DNA from: Nocardioides sp. GY 10113
Lineage (GTDB): Bacteria; Actinomycetota; Actinomycetes; Propionibacteriales; Nocardioidaceae
Assembly: GCF_004919105.1 (NCBI RefSeq)
Contig: NZ_STGK01000020.1
Span: forward strand, 22,105-86,104
Direction: 5' to 3'
Length of the DNA: 64,000 nucleotides
Shown: positions 14,776 through 23,622 of the stretch, one piece after another
Numbering within the stretch: position 1 is the first letter of the stretch
How the letters are laid out: each line of letters opens with the position of its first letter
Notes under the pieces: model-generated
What the model saw: only the letters and a program-made list of their open reading frames with translations
What the model was told of the DNA's origin: nothing
The model's database searches: none
Program-made: the position numbers and the translations under genes

Positions 14776-16671
14776 TCACTCACGGTCGCCCGCGGTGCCG
14801 CGGCGACGCAGGGCGAACACCGCACCCAGGCCGACAACCGCGAGGCCGGCCACGCCGATGCCGACCATGGTCCCGGTGCCGACACCGTCGTCCGCGGCCG
14901 ACGAGGTGGCCTCGGTGGCGTCGGTGACGCCCCCGCAGTCACCGGCATCCGCGGCCGGGCGCATGTTCAGGTAGTTGTAGACGCCGTACTGGAACAGCCA
15001 CACGCCGCCGGGGTTGGGCTGCTGCACGAGGCAGGCGAACCGGTCGGAGCGGAACGCCTCGCCGACGGTGTTGTAGGCGGTGACCAGGTAGGGCGAGTCC
15101 TCGAAGACGATCTGCTGCATCTGCTTCACGAGCTCGACACGGGCGTCGTGGTCGGTCTCAGTGAGCTGCTGCTCGTAGAGCGCGTCGTACTCGTCGCTGC
15201 AGTACCAGGAGTCCGACCAGTTGCCGCGCTGGTCGCACGTCATGTAGCTGAGCATCGAGGTCGGGTCGGGCTCGACGTACCAGCCCCACTGGAAGGCGTC
15301 GAAGTCACCGTCGAGGATCACGTTGGTGAGCTTGCTCGACTCCATGCTGGTGACCTCGGCGTCGATGCCGATGTCGCCCAGCCACTCCTTGAAGAAGTTC
15401 ATGGTGTCCAGCGAGGTCGGCGACTCCGAGCGCGCGAAGAGGCGCAGGGTGCCGATCGGCGAGCCGTCGGGCATCGTCCGCAGGCCGTCGTCGCCCTCCG
15501 TGTAGCCGGCCTCGTCGAGCAGCTGGCCCGCCCTCTCCGGGTCGTAGGAGAAGGCGTCGTCGCCCTCGGGCGCCCAGTGGTACTCGTACGCCGGCGGCAC
15601 GATCGTGGAGCCCGGGAGTCCGGCGCCCTGGTAGACCTTCTCGATCAGCTGGTCGTTGTCGATCGCGTAGCCGAGAGCGTGCCGGAAGGCGGGGTCGAGC
15701 AGCGCGGGGTTGCCGTCGCCGATCGGCTCGCCCGAGTCGAGGTCGACGGAGCCGACGTTGAAGGCGATCTCGTCGAAGCCCGGTGAGTCCCCGTCCTGGG
15801 CGGTGATGCCGTCGACGCCCTCGAGGGCCCGGACCTGCAGCGCGCTGATGCCGTCGGCGAAGTCGACCTCGCCCTTCTTCAGCGCCTGCACGAGCGGGTC
15901 CTCCGACTTGTAGACGCGGAAGACGACCCCGTCGAGGTGCGACGCGCCCTTCCAGTAGTCGGGGTTGGCCTCGAACTTGACCGTCGAGCCGCCGGCGCTG
16001 CCCTCGACCAGCCGGAAGGGGCCGGAGCCGACGACCGGCTGCCCGCCCTCGGGCTCGTTCTTGTAGGCCTTGACGTCCTGCTTGCCCTCGACGTCCTTCC
16101 AGACGTGCTCGGGGATGATCGGGATCGGCAGCAGCGGGAGACTGGAGCTCGGCTTCTCGAGCTCCAGCACCAGCGTCGCGTCGTCGGGAGCGGTGATCGA
16201 GGAGACGTTGGCCAGGTAGGAGCCCCACGTCGACGCCTCCGGGCCACCGTCGAGCACCCGGTTGTAGGTGTAGGCGACGTCCTCCGCCGTCAGCGGCTCG
16301 CCGTCGGACCAGCTGGCCTCGTCGGTGATGTCGAAGGTCCAGGTGAGCCCGTCCTCGGAGGTCTCCCACGAGGTGGCGAGCCCGGGCTCGACCGACATGT
16401 CCTCCATCGAGTACGAGATCAGGTAGTCGTACATCAGGGCCCACATCTCGAACGACGTGATCTCGATGCCGAGGAAGGGGTTGAACGAGTCGACCTCGTT
16501 GAGCACGCCGACCGTGAGGGTCACGTCGTCGTCCGCGGCGGCGTGGGCGGCACCGGACGGCGCGACCGCCATGGCCGGTGCCAGCAGGCCGACGCCGAGC
16601 GCCGCTGCGGCCAGGCCTCTGGTGAGCCGCGACCTCCGCGGATGCTGGCCGGTGACTGTTGCTGTGCCCAT
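14776..16671 (-). CDS. ABC transporter solute-binding protein (family 5) with a C-terminal membrane anchor
   Basis: 631 residues. Begins with a Sec signal (basic RRSRLTRG, hydrophobic core to about residue 35, cleavage near AHA-A) and has no lipobox cysteine. The middle is a full family 5 (DppA/OppA) domain: VNEVDSFNPFLGIE, the conserved WTFDITDEASWSDGEPLTAEDV, and YAIDNDQLIEKVYQG. After an Ala/Thr/Ser linker the last 35 residues are a transmembrane helix (VGIGVAGLAVVGLGAVFAL) and RRR stop-transfer. It is thus tethered by its C-terminus instead of by lipid, an arrangement common in archaea and uncommon in bacteria. The start ATG has GGGGAG 6 nt upstream. First gene of the importer/demethylase operon. 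Confidence 0.92.
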   Translation of the reverse strand: MGTATVTGQHPRRSRLTRGLAAAALGVGLLAPAMAVAPSGAAHAAADDDVTLTVGVLNEVDSFNPFLGIEITSFEMWALMYDYLISYSMEDMSVEPGLATSWETSEDGLTWTFDITDEASWSDGEPLTAEDVAYTYNRVLDGGPEASTWGSYLANVSSITAPDDATLVLELEKPSSSLPLLPIPIIPEHVWKDVEGKQDVKAYKNEPEGGQPVVGSGPFRLVEGSAGGSTVKFEANPDYWKGASHLDGVVFRVYKSEDPLVQALKKGEVDFADGISALQVRALEGVDGITAQDGDSPGFDEIAFNVGSVDLDSGEPIGDGNPALLDPAFRHALGYAIDNDQLIEKVYQGAGLPGSTIVPPAYEYHWAPEGDDAFSYDPERAGQLLDEAGYTEGDDGLRTMPDGSPIGTLRLFARSESPTSLDTMNFFKEWLGDIGIDAEVTSMESSKLTNVILDGDFDAFQWGWYVEPDPTSMLSYMTCDQRGNWSDSWYCSDEYDALYEQQLTETDHDARVELVKQMQQIVFEDSPYLVTAYNTVGEAFRSDRFACLVQQPNPGGVWLFQYGVYNYLNMRPAADAGDCGGVTDATEATSSAADDGVGTGTMVGIGVAGLAVVGLGAVFALRRRGTAGDRE

Positions 16672-16922
16672 GTGCGCTCCCCTGCTCTGGACGGTGGACG
16701 TGCTTCGAGGACTTCTCGCGACTGGCGACAGGCGCCTCGGCGTTGGGGCGCTCCGTCTGTCCATGTCCTACTACAACGTGCGACGAATTTGACCCTTCGA
16801 TCCGAAATTCGCGTCGGAATCTTTATGGAGGAAACAGTTTGGAAACCGATTCCTCCGTGAAATCTCCGTTTCGGCACGAAATCGGCATTCCACGTCCGGG
16901 TCCGGGAGGTTAGGTTGCCGGG
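16672..16922. promoter_or_regulatory. Divergent promoter region between the importer operon and the S9 oligopeptidase
   Basis: About 250 bp with the lowest GC content of this part of the window (16745-16875 is rich in A/T, with runs such as GAATTTGACC and AATCTTTATGG). It must hold the promoter for the 9-kb minus-strand operon and the plus-strand promoter ending at TAGGTT (16911-16916). No convincing operator palindrome was found. Confidence 0.55.
16911..16916 (+). promoter_or_regulatory. Putative leaderless -10 for the S9 oligopeptidase
   Basis: TAGGTT, 6 nt before the GTG at 16923. A GGGAGG lies 13 nt upstream of the start, too far for a normal Shine-Dalgarno. Confidence 0.5.
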
Positions 16923-18992
16923 GTGACACAGGTTTCCCCTCCGCGGGCGGTCCGTCGCCCGTTCGAGCACCGCGAGCACGACGTCCCCCGTGCCGACCCG
17001 TACCACTGGATGGCGGCCGGGGGCGCCGAGCTGGTCACCCACCTCGAGGCCGAGCGGGACTACTACGACGCGGCGACCGCGCCGCTGCGCGAGCGGGTCG
17101 AGGAGCTCGCCGAGGAGATGGTCGCCCGGGTGCCGGCCACCGAGGCCTCCCCGTGGTGGGCTCGGACCCGGTACCGGTACTCCCTGGTCACCCCGCCCGG
17201 CGGCGAGTACGCCGACCTGGTCCGTCGACCGCTGGGCGCCGCGACCGACGCCGCAGCGGAGACCGTGCTGGACGTCTGCGGCCTGGCCGACGGTTCCGAC
17301 TACTTCGAGCTCGGCCTCACCCTGGTCAGCCCGGACGAGCACCTGCTGGCCTACTCCGTGGACACCGAGGGCGACGAGGTCTACGAGCTGCGCTTCCGCG
17401 ACCTGCGCACCGGAGCCGACCTGGACGAGGTCGTGCCCCGCAGCTACTACGGCGGGGCCTGGAGCGCCGACGCGACCACCTTCTTCTACACCGTCCACGA
17501 CGAGGCCTACCGTCCCCACCAGGTCTGGCGGCACCGTCTCGGCACCCCGGCCGGCGAGGACGTCCTGGTGGTCGCCGAGCCCGATGAGCGGTTCGCGCTG
17601 ACCGTTCGCGGCTCCCGCAGCGGACAGCTCGTGCTGATCCGCAGCGAGAGCCGCGACACCGGCGAGGAGTGGGCGATCGACGCCGCCGCGCCCGAGGCAC
17701 CGCCGCGGACCGTGGGCGCACGGCGCCCCGGGATCGTCTACCGCAGCGAGCACCTCCGCGACGGCCCTCTGCTGGTGGTCACGAATGACGGCGCGACCGA
17801 GTTCCGGCTGGTCGCCGCGCCGGTGCCGCGCGACGCCGACCAGGACCACACCGTGTGGAAGGAGGTGCGCGCGGAGGACCCCGCCGAGCGGCTGGAGCGC
17901 GTCGACGCCTTCGCCACCCACGCGGTGCTGAGCCTGCGCGCCGACGCCGAGCACCGCCTGCGCGTCGTCCCCCTCGACGACCTGGCCGCCGCCGGCACCG
18001 TGGTGCGCAGCGCGTTCGACGGCGGTGCGGTCCGGCTGGCCCGCACGACGTCGTACGACGTCGGGGCGGTCGTGGTGGCCGACCAGGCGCACGTCGCGCC
18101 GCCGGTGTGGAGCGACCTGACCCTCGCCGACGGCACCCTGCGCGAGGTGCTGCGCGCGGAGGCCCCCGGCCACGAGCCGGGGCGCTACCGCACCGAGCGG
18201 ATCACCGTGCCCTCGACGGACGGCACCCCGGTGCCGGTGACGCTGGTGCGCCACCGCGACACGCCCCTGGACGGCACCGCGCCGCTGCTGCTCTACGGCT
18301 ACGGCTCCTACGAATACACCTTCGAGCCCGACTGGGACCCCGCGCTGCCCAGTCTGCTGGACCGCGGCGTCGTCTTCGCCCACGCCCACGTGCGCGGCGG
18401 CGGCGAGGGCGGGCGCCGCTGGTGGCTGGACGGCCGCCTGGAGCACAAGCAGCACACCTTCACCGACTTCGTCGCGGTCGCGGACGGGCTGGCCGGCACC
18501 TACGTGGACGGGGACCGGATCGCCTCCCGCGGGCTCTCGGCCGGCGGCCTGCTGCAGGGCGCCGTCTTCAGCCAGCGGCCCGACCGGTGGCGGGCGGTGG
18601 TCGCCGAGGTGCCGTTCGTGGACGTGGTCACCACGATGCTCGACGCCTCCATCCCGCTGACCGTCAACGAGTGGGACGAGTGGGGCGACCCGCGACGGCG
18701 CGCCGACTTCGACTGGATGCTGGCCTACTCCCCCTACGACAACCCGCCCCCGGCCGGCGGTCGCCCCGACCTGCTGGCGACCGGCGCGCTGCACGACCCG
18801 CGGGTGATGGTCCACGAGCCGGCCAAGTGGGTCGCGCTGCTGCGCGAGACCGATCCTGAGTGGGCGCCGCGCTGCCTGTTCCGCGTGGAGACCGGCGCCG
18901 GCTCGCACACCGGCCCCTCGGGACGCTTCGGGCACCTGGGCTACGAGGCGGAGGTCTACGCCTGGGTGCTGGACCGGCTGGGCGTGGCATGA
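16923..18992 (+). CDS. S9 family serine oligopeptidase (oligopeptidase B / prolyl oligopeptidase type)
   Basis: 689 residues, normal length for oligopeptidase B. An N-terminal beta-propeller (about 60-400, beginning with VPRADPYHWM) caps a C-terminal alpha/beta-hydrolase domain. The catalytic triad can be placed: Ser539 in GLSAGGLL, Asp625 in ALHDPRV, and His662 in GAGSHTG. YGYGSYE and HVRGGGEGGRRWW are further family blocks. It has no signal peptide and should cleave small peptides in the cytoplasm after import. The stop overlaps the start of the M20 gene (ATGA). The gene is divergent from the oligopeptide-type importer, so the two may share regulation. Cleavage specificity (Arg/Lys or Pro) cannot be decided from sequence by eye. 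Confidence 0.92.
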   Translation: MTQVSPPRAVRRPFEHREHDVPRADPYHWMAAGGAELVTHLEAERDYYDAATAPLRERVEELAEEMVARVPATEASPWWARTRYRYSLVTPPGGEYADLVRRPLGAATDAAAETVLDVCGLADGSDYFELGLTLVSPDEHLLAYSVDTEGDEVYELRFRDLRTGADLDEVVPRSYYGGAWSADATTFFYTVHDEAYRPHQVWRHRLGTPAGEDVLVVAEPDERFALTVRGSRSGQLVLIRSESRDTGEEWAIDAAAPEAPPRTVGARRPGIVYRSEHLRDGPLLVVTNDGATEFRLVAAPVPRDADQDHTVWKEVRAEDPAERLERVDAFATHAVLSLRADAEHRLRVVPLDDLAAAGTVVRSAFDGGAVRLARTTSYDVGAVVVADQAHVAPPVWSDLTLADGTLREVLRAEAPGHEPGRYRTERITVPSTDGTPVPVTLVRHRDTPLDGTAPLLLYGYGSYEYTFEPDWDPALPSLLDRGVVFAHAHVRGGGEGGRRWWLDGRLEHKQHTFTDFVAVADGLAGTYVDGDRIASRGLSAGGLLQGAVFSQRPDRWRAVVAEVPFVDVVTTMLDASIPLTVNEWDEWGDPRRRADFDWMLAYSPYDNPPPAGGRPDLLATGALHDPRVMVHEPAKWVALLRETDPEWAPRCLFRVETGAGSHTGPSGRFGHLGYEAEVYAWVLDRLGVA

Positions 18993-20395
18993 CCAGCCCC
19001 GCCGTGCCGCAGACGTCCCCGGAGGCGCTGCACCGCGAGGTGCTCGAGGTCGCCCGTGCGCTCATCCGGTTCGACACCTCCAACGCACCGGAGTCCGCGC
19101 TCGGCCGCCCGCCGGGCGAGGAGACCCCGGCCGCGGAGTACCTGCGCGACTACCTCGCCGCGGCCGGTGTCGACTGCGAGCTCGTCGCGCGTGACCCGCG
19201 CCGGGCCAACCTGGTCGCCCGGATCCCGGGCACCGGTGCCGCCGGCGCGGATGGGCAGCCGGCGCCGTCGCTGGCCTTCGTCGGCCACCTCGACGTGGTG
19301 CCCGCCGACGCGCGGGACTGGACCCACCCGCCGTTCGCCGCCGTCGTGGACGAGGCGGGCTGGCTGTGGGGCCGCGGGGCGATCGACATGAAGAACGAGG
19401 TCGCCGCCCGCGCGGTGGCACTGGCCGAGCTGGCGCGCACCGGCTTCCGGCCGCGCGCCGACCTGTGGTTCATCGCCGTCGCCGACGAGGAGGACGGCAT
19501 GTACGACGTCGGGATGCGCTGGCTGCTCGAGGCGCGCCCCGACATCCGGCCCGACCTGGCGATCAACGAGGGCGGCGGGGAGCGACTCCCGCTGGCCGAC
19601 GGGCGGGTCGTGCAGACCGTCGGGATCGGCGAGAAGGGCACCTACCCGGTGCGGGTGGTGGCGCACGGCGAGGCCGGCCACGCCTCCACCCCCGACGTCG
19701 GCAACAACGCCGTCCCGATCCTCGGCGAGCTGCTGCGCCGCGTCGGCCGCGGCATGCCCACCCACGTGCCCTCGCCGCTGGTCGACAGGATCCTCGCCGA
19801 GCTCCTCGGCGAGCCGTTCAGCGACCTCGACGGCGGGTTCGACGGTGGGTTCGACGAGGCCGTCGCGCGGGCGGCCCGGCTGCACCCGGTGCTGGCGCAC
19901 ACCCTGCCCGCGCTGGCCGGGACGACCATGGCGCCGACGCTGCTCGCCGGCTCCGGCAAGCGCAACGTGATGCCGGCCCGCGCCTCGGTCGAGCTCGACT
20001 GCCGGATCCTGCCCGGCACCAGCGCCGCCGACGTCGAGCGCGCGGTGCGGGCCCGCCTGGGCGACGACCTCCCCTACGACCTGGAGTGGCCCGAGCACCT
20101 CGTCGCCGGCAGCGCCTCGACCCCGGACTCCGACCTGATGGCGGCGATGGCGCGCGTGCTCTCCGCCTCCGGCGACGACGCGACGCTGCTGCCGATGCTG
20201 GGCACCGGGTTCACCGACTCGGTCTACCTGCGCGAGGCGGGCACGCCGACGGCGTACGGGTTCAGCCCGTTCCGAGCGACCTCCGCCGAGGTGATCACGG
20301 CCGGCTTCCACAACGCCGACGAGCGGGTCCACATCGACGACCTCGCGCTCGCGGTCGACTTCCACCTGGCGCTCGCCCGGGAGCTCCTCGGCTGA
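18989..20395 (+). CDS. M20-family metallopeptidase / amidohydrolase
   Basis: 468 residues. Metal-site motifs of the M20/ArgE/DapE family are intact: FVGHLDVVP (His and Asp), RGAIDMKNE (bridging Asp), VADEEDG (catalytic and metal Glu pair) and, in the dimerisation-catalytic part, GHASTP. The last metal-binding His is in GFHNADERV near the C-terminus. These enzymes hydrolyse dipeptides or N-acyl amino acids with two Zn2+ ions. It is translationally coupled to the S9 oligopeptidase, so it likely completes breakdown of imported peptides. A DGGFDGGFD repeat (near 284-292) sits in a surface loop. Confidence 0.92.
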   Translation: MTSPAVPQTSPEALHREVLEVARALIRFDTSNAPESALGRPPGEETPAAEYLRDYLAAAGVDCELVARDPRRANLVARIPGTGAAGADGQPAPSLAFVGHLDVVPADARDWTHPPFAAVVDEAGWLWGRGAIDMKNEVAARAVALAELARTGFRPRADLWFIAVADEEDGMYDVGMRWLLEARPDIRPDLAINEGGGERLPLADGRVVQTVGIGEKGTYPVRVVAHGEAGHASTPDVGNNAVPILGELLRRVGRGMPTHVPSPLVDRILAELLGEPFSDLDGGFDGGFDEAVARAARLHPVLAHTLPALAGTTMAPTLLAGSGKRNVMPARASVELDCRILPGTSAADVERAVRARLGDDLPYDLEWPEHLVAGSASTPDSDLMAAMARVLSASGDDATLLPMLGTGFTDSVYLREAGTPTAYGFSPFRATSAEVITAGFHNADERVHIDDLALAVDFHLALARELLG

Positions 20396-20462
20396 CCCGC
20401 TACCCGGCACCCACGACCCCGCGCCGGTGACCACCGGCCACACCGCACTCGCAGGAGGAACC

Positions 20463-21836
20463 ATGAGCATCACCATCGACCCGGCACGGATCGCCGAGCT
20501 GACCGCGCGCGAGTCCGCCCGGCTGAACGAGCGCACCTCGGGCTCGCGCGACCTGTACGAGCGCGCCCGGGTCCACCTGTCCGGCGGCGTCGCGTCGTCG
20601 TACCAGCTGCGGGACCCGTGGCCGATCTACCTGGAGAAGGGCTCGGGCCCGCTGGTCTGGGACGTCGACGGCAACCAGATGTGGGACTTCCACAACGGGT
20701 TCGGCTCGATGGTCCAGGGCCACGCGCACCCGGCGATCGGCGCGGCCATCGCCCGGCGCTACCCCGAGGGCACGCACTTCGCCTGCCCGACCGAGGACGA
20801 CGTCTGGGTCGCCGACGAGCTCGCCCGGCGCTGGGGCCTGCCCAAGTGGCGCTACACGAACTCCGGCTCCGAGGCGACGATGGACGCCATCCGGATCGCG
20901 CGCGCCTTCACCGGCCGCGACACCGTCATGAAGATCTTCGGCTCCTACCACGGCCACCACGACGGCGTGATGGTCTCGATCGGCGTCGACTACGACCGGA
21001 TCGGCGACCGCGAGAACCTGGAGTCGCTCGCGTACGGCGCGGGCATCCCGCAGTCGGTGGTCGACATGACCGTCGCGGTGCCGTTCAACGACGCCGGCGC
21101 CATGGAGCGCCGGATCGAGCGGCTGACCGCCGAGGGCCGCAAGCCGGCCTGCGTGATCATGGAGGCCGCGATGATGAACCTCGGCGTCGTGCTCCCCGAG
21201 CCCGGCTACCTCGAGTCCGTCCGCGAGATCACCCTCCGGCACGGCATCGTGCTGATCTTCGACGAGGTCAAGACCGGACTGTGCATCGCGCCCGGCGGCG
21301 CGGTGGAGAAGTTCGGCGTCATGCCCGACATGGTCACCCTCGCCAAGGCGCTCGGCGGCGGCCTGCCGACCGGCGCCATCGGCGGCTCCGAGGAGGTGAT
21401 GTCGGTGGTGGAGGACGGCTCGGTCTACCAGGTCGGCACCTACAACGGGAACCCGCTGACGATGGCCGCGGCGCGCGCCTCGCTGGAGGAGGTCCTCACC
21501 GCCGATGCCTACGCCCACCTCGACCGCCTCAACGACCGGATCGTCGGCGGCTGCCAGTCGGTGATCGACAAGTACGACCTGCCCGGCTACGCCCTCGGCA
21601 TCGGCTCCAAGGGCTGCGTGACCTTCGCGCCGGTGAAGGTCACCGACTACGAGTCGTTCAAGGCCCACCAGAACGGTCCCCTGGCCGACCTGGCCTGGCT
21701 GTTCAACCTCAACCGGGGCATCTTCATGACGCCGGGCCGCGAGGAGGAGTGGACGCTCTCGGTCACCCACACCGAGGAGTCCGTCGACGCCTACGTCGCC
21801 GTGTTCGACGAGCTGGCGGGCGAGCTGACCGCCTGA
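20463..21836 (+). CDS. Class III PLP-dependent aminotransferase (glutamate-1-semialdehyde aminomutase-like)
   Basis: 457 residues from an ATG with a strong AGGAGGA Shine-Dalgarno. The PLP lysine is Lys295 in LAKALGGGLPTGA. The cofactor Asp is in LIFDEVKTG, and NSGSEATMDAIRIAR is the phosphate-binding block of class III enzymes. GTYNGNPLTMAAA near 360 is shared with glutamate-1-semialdehyde 2,1-aminomutases. Because it follows peptide-degrading genes rather than haem genes, a catabolic transaminase is more likely than hemL. It is 67 bp after the M20 gene on the same strand, probably in one transcript, which ends at the hairpin 21857-21900. Confidence 0.88.
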   Translation: MSITIDPARIAELTARESARLNERTSGSRDLYERARVHLSGGVASSYQLRDPWPIYLEKGSGPLVWDVDGNQMWDFHNGFGSMVQGHAHPAIGAAIARRYPEGTHFACPTEDDVWVADELARRWGLPKWRYTNSGSEATMDAIRIARAFTGRDTVMKIFGSYHGHHDGVMVSIGVDYDRIGDRENLESLAYGAGIPQSVVDMTVAVPFNDAGAMERRIERLTAEGRKPACVIMEAAMMNLGVVLPEPGYLESVREITLRHGIVLIFDEVKTGLCIAPGGAVEKFGVMPDMVTLAKALGGGLPTGAIGGSEEVMSVVEDGSVYQVGTYNGNPLTMAAARASLEEVLTADAYAHLDRLNDRIVGGCQSVIDKYDLPGYALGIGSKGCVTFAPVKVTDYESFKAHQNGPLADLAWLFNLNRGIFMTPGREEEWTLSVTHTEESVDAYVAVFDELAGELTA

Positions 21837-21856
21837 GGGTCGGCGAGAACGCGCGG

Positions 21857-21900
21857 TCGTGTGCCCCGGAGACCGGTGGGCCGGTGTCTGGGGCACACGA
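21857..21900. terminator. Bidirectional terminator between convergent genes
   Basis: A perfect 11-bp inverted repeat, TCGTGTGCCCC (21857-21867) with its complement at 21890-21900, plus partial inner pairing. It lies between two genes that point at each other. No U-run follows. Confidence 0.7.
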
Positions 21901-21920
21901 CGCGACCCGGCGCGCCCGGC

Positions 21921-23585
21921 TCAGGTGGTCGCCGAGGCCAGGTAGGCGTGCACCAGTGGCACCACCGACGCTCCCTCGCCGCTGGCCGACGCGACCCGCT
22001 TCATCGATCCCGACCGCACGTCGCCCGCGGCGAAGACGCCGGGCACGGTGGTGGCCAGGTTCTCCGGCGGTAGCCCCTCGACCCAGTGCTCCTTCGGCAC
22101 GTCGCGACCGGTGAGCACGAAGCCCCGGTCGTCCCGGGCGATCTCCGGCGGGATCCAGTCGCAGTGCGGCTCCGCACCGAGCAGCAGGAAGAGCCCGGAG
22201 GCCCCCACCCGCTCGACGTCCCCGGTCCGGACGTCCTCCAGCGCGAGCCACTCCAGCCGCCCGTCCCCGCCGCCGTCGACCACCCGGCAGCACGTCCGCA
22301 CCGAGATCCGGGAGTTGTACTCGATCTCGCCGACCAGGTACGACGACATCGTCTCGGCCAGTCCCTCCCGGCGCACCAGGATGGTCACCGAGCGCGCGAA
22401 CCGGGCCAGGTGCACGGCCGCCTGGCCGGCCGAGTTGCCCCCGCCGACGACGTACACGTCCTGGCCCTCCAGCTCCCGCGCCGCGGTCATCGCCGCGCCG
22501 TAGTAGACACCGGACCCGACCAGGGCCTCCACCGGCTCCACGCGCAGCTTGCGGTAGGCCACCCCGCTGGCGATCACCACCGACCGGGCCCGCACCTCAC
22601 CGGTGTCGGTGCACAGCACGTGCGGGACGCCGTCGGCGCCGGGCCGGAGCTCGTCGACGACCTGGCCGGAGTAGAAGCTGGCCCCGAACCGGACCGCCTG
22701 GTTGCGCGCCCGCTGGGCCAGGCGCATCCCGGAGATGCCGCGCGGGAAGCCCAGGTAGTTGCGGATCATCGAGCTGGTCCCCGCCTGCCCGCCGATCGCC
22801 TCGGCCTCGAGGATCACGGTGGAGAGTCCCTCGGAGGACGCGTAGACGGCGGCCGCCAGCCCCGCCGGTCCCCCGCCGACGATCGCCACGTCGACCACCT
22901 TGTCCACGTCGATCGCGGTCGGCGCGCCGTACATGCTGATCGCCACGTCGCGCACGCTGGCCGGCTGGATCACGTCGCCGCGGATGGTCGAGACCAGGGG
23001 GAACGCCACCGGTCCGTCCCACCGGTCCAGCACGTACTGGCCGGCGTCGCTCTCGGGCTCCCACACCCGGCTCGGCATCCCCATCCGGTCCAGGAAGTCA
23101 CGGATCGCCAGCGTCAGCCCGTCGCGGCGGGGCGAGATGATCTTGACCGCGACCACCTCCGGGTCGGGGACCGTGGAGCCCCAGTCCGAGAGCAGGTCGG
23201 TGATGGCGTGGTGGAACTCCTCGTCGCGGACCCCGCGCGGCATCAGCAGGTAGGCGTCGTACTTCCCCTTGGCCATCGCGGCCCGCAGCGGCGGACCGTC
23301 GGTGAGGAAGCGGTCGATGTGGGCAGCGATCAGCCGGCGCGCGGTCGGCACCTTCTCCCGCAGCTTGTGGAAGCAGTGCAGCACGTCCGCATCCGGCAGC
23401 ACGGACTCGGCGGCGTAGAGCGCGACCGTGCCGCCGGATCCGAGGATCTCGTGGGTGACCTCCAGCGCCTCGGCGCAGGAGCGGGCGAGGCGGACGTCGT
23501 ACTCGGCGACGTAGCGGCCGAACCCGGACTGCATGTCGTCGGCGTGGTCGGGCGCGATGAGGACGATCGCGGGAGCGGTGGGCAC
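21921..23585 (-). CDS. Fused receiver-like / thioredoxin-reductase-like FAD oxidoreductase
   Basis: 554 residues. The first ~200 residues form a receiver-like domain (IVLIAPDHADDM...YVAEYDVRLARS...GGTVALYAAES) plus a linker, and residues ~245-554 a thioredoxin-reductase-like flavoprotein: FAD-binding DVAIVGGGPAGLAAAVYASSEGL, NAD(P)-binding DVYVVGGGNSAGQAAVHLARFA and C-terminal TVPGVFAAGDVRSG. The redox CxxC of genuine thioredoxin reductases is absent; the matching region reads GSGVYYGAAMTAA. It therefore cannot reduce thioredoxin in the usual way. Fusions of this type occur in actinobacteria, and their substrate is not established. The GTG start at 23585 is chosen because the family begins there; an upstream extension is possible. 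Divergent from the aldo/keto reductase. Confidence 0.85.
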   Translation of the reverse strand: MPTAPAIVLIAPDHADDMQSGFGRYVAEYDVRLARSCAEALEVTHEILGSGGTVALYAAESVLPDADVLHCFHKLREKVPTARRLIAAHIDRFLTDGPPLRAAMAKGKYDAYLLMPRGVRDEEFHHAITDLLSDWGSTVPDPEVVAVKIISPRRDGLTLAIRDFLDRMGMPSRVWEPESDAGQYVLDRWDGPVAFPLVSTIRGDVIQPASVRDVAISMYGAPTAIDVDKVVDVAIVGGGPAGLAAAVYASSEGLSTVILEAEAIGGQAGTSSMIRNYLGFPRGISGMRLAQRARNQAVRFGASFYSGQVVDELRPGADGVPHVLCTDTGEVRARSVVIASGVAYRKLRVEPVEALVGSGVYYGAAMTAARELEGQDVYVVGGGNSAGQAAVHLARFARSVTILVRREGLAETMSSYLVGEIEYNSRISVRTCCRVVDGGGDGRLEWLALEDVRTGDVERVGASGLFLLLGAEPHCDWIPPEIARDDRGFVLTGRDVPKEHWVEGLPPENLATTVPGVFAAGDVRSGSMKRVASASGEGASVVPLVHAYLASATT

Positions 23586-23609
23586 GCCCCCAGCGTAGGA
23601 GGCGCACCC

Positions 23610-23615
23610 TACGGT
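23610..23615 (+). promoter_or_regulatory. Putative leaderless -10 for the aldo/keto reductase
   Basis: TACGGT, 7 nt before ATG 23623. The GGTGGGGAGC between could also act as a weak Shine-Dalgarno, so this case is ambiguous. Confidence 0.4.
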
Positions 23616-23622
23616 GGGGAGC

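Noticed and set aside
16521..18935. An 804-codon minus-strand frame opposite the S9 oligopeptidase
   Set aside because: Low-complexity composition, no motifs; it crosses the promoter region and the start of the solute-binding protein gene.
20463..21836. Calling the aminotransferase hemL
   Set aside because: Similarity to glutamate-1-semialdehyde aminomutase is clear, but there is no haem context and the neighbours degrade peptides.
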